From a bacterium (GTDB lineage Bacteria; Bdellovibrionota; Bdellovibrionia; Bdellovibrionales; Bdellovibrionaceae): 64,000 bases of DNA. The number at the start of each line of letters is the position of its first letter. The stretch's first letter is position 1. The notes under the pieces were generated by a model. The model was not told where the DNA came from. It made no database searches and saw only the letters and a program-made list of their open reading frames with translations. The position numbers and the translations under genes were made by a program. The stretch spans positions 62,001-126,000 of the forward strand of contig JAIELP010000005.1 of NCBI GenBank assembly GCA_019752925.1. The letters are read 5' to 3'. This document shows positions 61,852-64,000 of the stretch, in pieces.

Positions 61852-64000
61852 TTAGACACATCCTTCGAGCAATTCACGTGAATTTTTAGAGAGAGTAGGC
61901 TCCGCTAAAACACGTTTAATTTCAGTTTGGGCCAATACCTTGAGGTTTTCAGGATACTTCTTAACGAAGTTAAAACAACCGCAAACACGGGCTGCAACCT
62001 GAGGGTTCTTTTTATCGATTTTCAGGATTTCATCACAGAGCCATTTAAAGGTGCTGCCATCCGGCTTTTGCATAGCTAAATAGTTGTCGCCGAAGATGCC
62101 GTGAAGCGAGTAAATATTATTAGGGTTTTCAAGACTGAATGGCGCTGTTTGAGTGATTTTTTTAACAGTTTCAAAAGCACTTGGTAAAGCCGCAGAAGAC
62201 TGAACTTGCAGCCATTTGTTAAATACAACTGCGTCGTCTTTCCAGCGTTCAAAGAAGGCGGCGAGTGCTTTATCTTTTTCAGGGGCATCAGTTTGGCAAA
62301 GACTCATCATAGCGCTCAATTTGTCAGTCATATTTTTAGCTGAGTTAAATTGTTCGAAAGCCATTGCAACTGATTTTGAATTTTTCGCATCAATTAAGAA
62401 GCGTAAAATTTTATTTTTAAGAGCGCGGTCGCCTGAGGTATTATTTAAGTGGTGCTTGAAGTAAAGTGTAATTAAATCCGTTTCGTATTTAGTTACAAAA
62501 GCTGTTACTAAAGTTTGGTAAGCTTTATTGAAAGCGACAGCATCTAATACATTTTCTTCCTGAGCTAAAATATCATCGTCAGGCAATTGCAGCATTAAAG
62601 CTTTAAATTGCGGATCGATACTTGAGTCTTTTAAAATGTGTCCTAAAGCTTCAACGATTTCAGGCTTAGCAGTTAAATCGGTTTTACTGTGGTAGCAACC
62701 GATTAATCTTTGTAGCTCTTGTAAAGTCATTTTAAAGCTGGCTTCACGGCGGTTGAATGAATCACTATCGTATTTAATTAAATGCAATAATTCAGCCTGA
62801 GTAGCTTTCCAGTTTAATTTGATCGGAGCTGAGAACTCACGGTTCAAAGATAACACTGGTTTTTCGTTTACATCCGTAAATACAAAAGACTGAGTGGCTT
62901 GCTTTAAGTGAACAACTGCTTTTTCGTCTGTATTGAAAGTTACATCTTTTGATTTAATGGCAATGTTATTACCTTTTGAATCAATTAAGCCGATCAATAA
63001 TGGAATATGGAAAGGTTTTTTTACCGGTTGTTTTTCAGTTACGGCACAAGTTTGAGTAAGAGTTAGCGTGTATTCTTTTTTAGAAGAATCATAAGCTTCA
63101 GTTACAGAAACTTCAGGAGTGCCTGATTGGCTGTACCATAATTTAAATTGCGAAAAGTCTGCTTTGTTCGGAGTGGCAATCGCATCTGCAAAATCAATAA
63201 TCGTTACAGCTTGTCCGTCGTGGCGTTTAAAGTATTCGTCCATACCATGGCGGAAACCTTTAGTTCCGACAATTGTTTGCATCATGCGGATCACTTCAGA
63301 ACCTTTTTCGTAAATCGTAGGAGTGTAGAAGTTATCAACGGCTAAACAGCTTTCAGGGCGCACCGGATGCGAGTTCGGACCGGCGTCTTCAGCAAACTGG
63401 CTACCGCGTAAAGCATCAACATCTTTAATACGTTGAACGGCGCGCGAATTTAAATCAGAAGAAAACTCCTGATCACGGAAAACGGTTAAACCTTCTTTTA
63501 ACGAAAGTTCAAACCAGTTACGGCAAGTAACGCGATTACCTGTCCAGTTATGGAAGTACTCGTGGCCCACAACGGACTCAATACGGTCGAAGTCAGTATC
63601 CGTAGCTGATTCTGGGTCTGCTAATACTAAACGTGAATTGAAAATATTAAGACCTTTGTTTTCCATGGCTCCCATATTGAAGTCGTCAATTGAAACAATC
63701 ATGTAAGTATTAAGGTCGTATTCTAGACCAAATCTTTCTTCGTCCCACTTCATTGATTTCTTTAAAGACTCTAAGGCATGGTAACAGCGCGATTGCTTGC
63801 CGTGTGAAGCATAAACTTCTAGTTTCACTTCGCGTCCAGACATTGTTTTAAATGTATCGCTCACAACGCCGATATCTCCGGCTACTAAAGCAAAAAGATA
63901 GCTTGGCTTTTTAAACGGGTCTTTCCATACGGCTTGGTGTTTTCCACCGTCTAAATCTTTTTTAGAAATTAAATCGCCGTTAGAAAGTAAAACCGGATAT
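61852..64000 (-). CDS. pepN: Aminopeptidase N (M1), partial at window edge
   Basis: A large cytoplasmic zinc aminopeptidase. The frame is open past the track's internal Met at 63864 to the window end, adding [15 protein letters not shown] and other conserved residues; the true start lies beyond 64000. GAMEN ([11 protein letters not shown]), HEXXH ([12 protein letters not shown]) and the third zinc ligand ([14 protein letters not shown]) are intact. The C-terminal half carries the DUF3458-type and ERAP1-like helical domains as in E. coli PepN. It ends with ELLEGCV. Confidence 0.95.
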   Translation of the reverse strand, partial: YPVLLSNGDLISKKDLDGGKHQAVWKDPFKKPSYLFALVAGDIGVVSDTFKTMSGREVKLEVYASHGKQSRCYHALESLKKSMKWDEERFGLEYDLNTYMIVSIDDFNMGAMENKGLNIFNSRLVLADPESATDTDFDRIESVVGHEYFHNWTGNRVTCRNWFELSLKEGLTVFRDQEFSSDLNSRAVQRIKDVDALRGSQFAEDAGPNSHPVRPESCLAVDNFYTPTIYEKGSEVIRMMQTIVGTKGFRHGMDEYFKRHDGQAVTIIDFADAIATPNKADFSQFKLWYSQSGTPEVSVTEAYDSSKKEYTLTLTQTCAVTEKQPVKKPFHIPLLIGLIDSKGNNIAIKSKDVTFNTDEKAVVHLKQATQSFVFTDVNEKPVLSLNREFSAPIKLNWKATQAELLHLIKYDSDSFNRREASFKMTLQELQRLIGCYHSKTDLTAKPEIVEALGHILKDSSIDPQFKALMLQLPDDDILAQEENVLDAVAFNKAYQTLVTAFVTKYETDLITLYFKHHLNNTSGDRALKNKILRFLIDAKNSKSVAMAFEQFNSAKNMTDKLSAMMSLCQTDAPEKDKALAAFFERWKDDAVVFNKWLQVQSSAALPSAFETVKKITQTAPFSLENPNNIYSLHGIFGDNYLAMQKPDGSTFKWLCDEILKIDKKNPQVAARVCGCFNFVKKYPENLKVLAQTEIKRVLAEPTLSKNSRELLEGCV

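Noticed and set aside
1-64000. tRNA, rRNA, CRISPR, insertion sequence or prophage
   Set aside because: No cloverleaf, repeat array, transposase or phage gene was recognised anywhere in the window.

Overview
The window is a compact, AT-rich, diderm bacterial chromosome segment that looks like a member of the Bdellovibrionales (Bdellovibrio/Pseudobdellovibrio-type predatory or predator-related bacteria). The reasons are the complete outer-membrane biogenesis set (BamA, OmpH, LolC/D, LpxA/B/K), a gnnA-like oxidoreductase between lpxA and lpxB (B. bacteriovorus lipid A is reported to carry 2,3-diamino sugars), a PilB / PilT-like / PilC / PilS / PilR block, an Agl/Glt-like TolQ-ExbD-ExbD-TPR block, and many secreted peptidase and cell-wall genes. 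I assign the order by gene content and synteny as I remember it, not by a database search. No rRNA, tRNA, IS element, prophage or CRISPR array was seen. Genes are tightly packed, with many ATGA overlaps and only one gap of 300 bases.

Layout. 1-6666 (minus): a probable envelope-motor operon: von Willebrand A lipoprotein, GYF-PilZ protein, TolQ/ExbB-type channel, two ExbD-type proteins (one lacking the proton-carrying Asp), and a large TPR protein that runs off the left edge. 6967-13580: mazG and ybeY (divergent), a secreted single-haem protein, a GNAT acetyltransferase, prfB with the classical +1 programmed frameshift, lolC and lolD. 13647-23351 (plus): the outer membrane/LPS operon bamA-ompH-lpxA-gnnA-lpxB-lpxK-lpxL-DUF3108 lipoprotein-heptosyltransferase. 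23353-26643 (minus): a CHASE2 histidine kinase and an NtrC-type regulator. 26696-36662 (plus): ribF, an unrecognised protein, pilB, a degenerate pilT-like gene, pilC, pilS, pilR and a putative Na+/H+ antiporter.

36643-41607 (minus) is an accessory-looking glycan cluster: a protein with two methyltransferase domains, a glycosyltransferase, a ChbG/YdjC-type deacetylase and a polytopic ArnT-like glycosyltransferase. 41682-50717 is mostly housekeeping: an EamA transporter, FKBP isomerase, pdxH, pcp, apaG, an EEP-family hydrolase, pepA, a conserved uncharacterised 455-residue protein, DUF502 and an OmpA-family protein. 50891-52726 encodes the most unusual protein of the window: a signal-peptide-bearing subtilisin-like protease joined through a transmembrane helix to a C-terminal PilZ domain with an intact c-di-GMP-binding signature. 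The right end holds mgtE, a 2OG-oxygenase / heterodimeric ABC exporter operon whose first ABC gene is cut by an in-frame TAG, a Tat-exported flavin oxidoreductase, folE, an L,D-transpeptidase with a small secreted partner, and pepN, which runs off the right edge.

The leading candidates for undescribed biology are the protease-PilZ fusion, the PilZ/VWA/TolQ-ExbD/TPR operon, and the deacetylase/ArnT-like/double-methyltransferase glycan cluster. All function statements are homology-based readings by eye.
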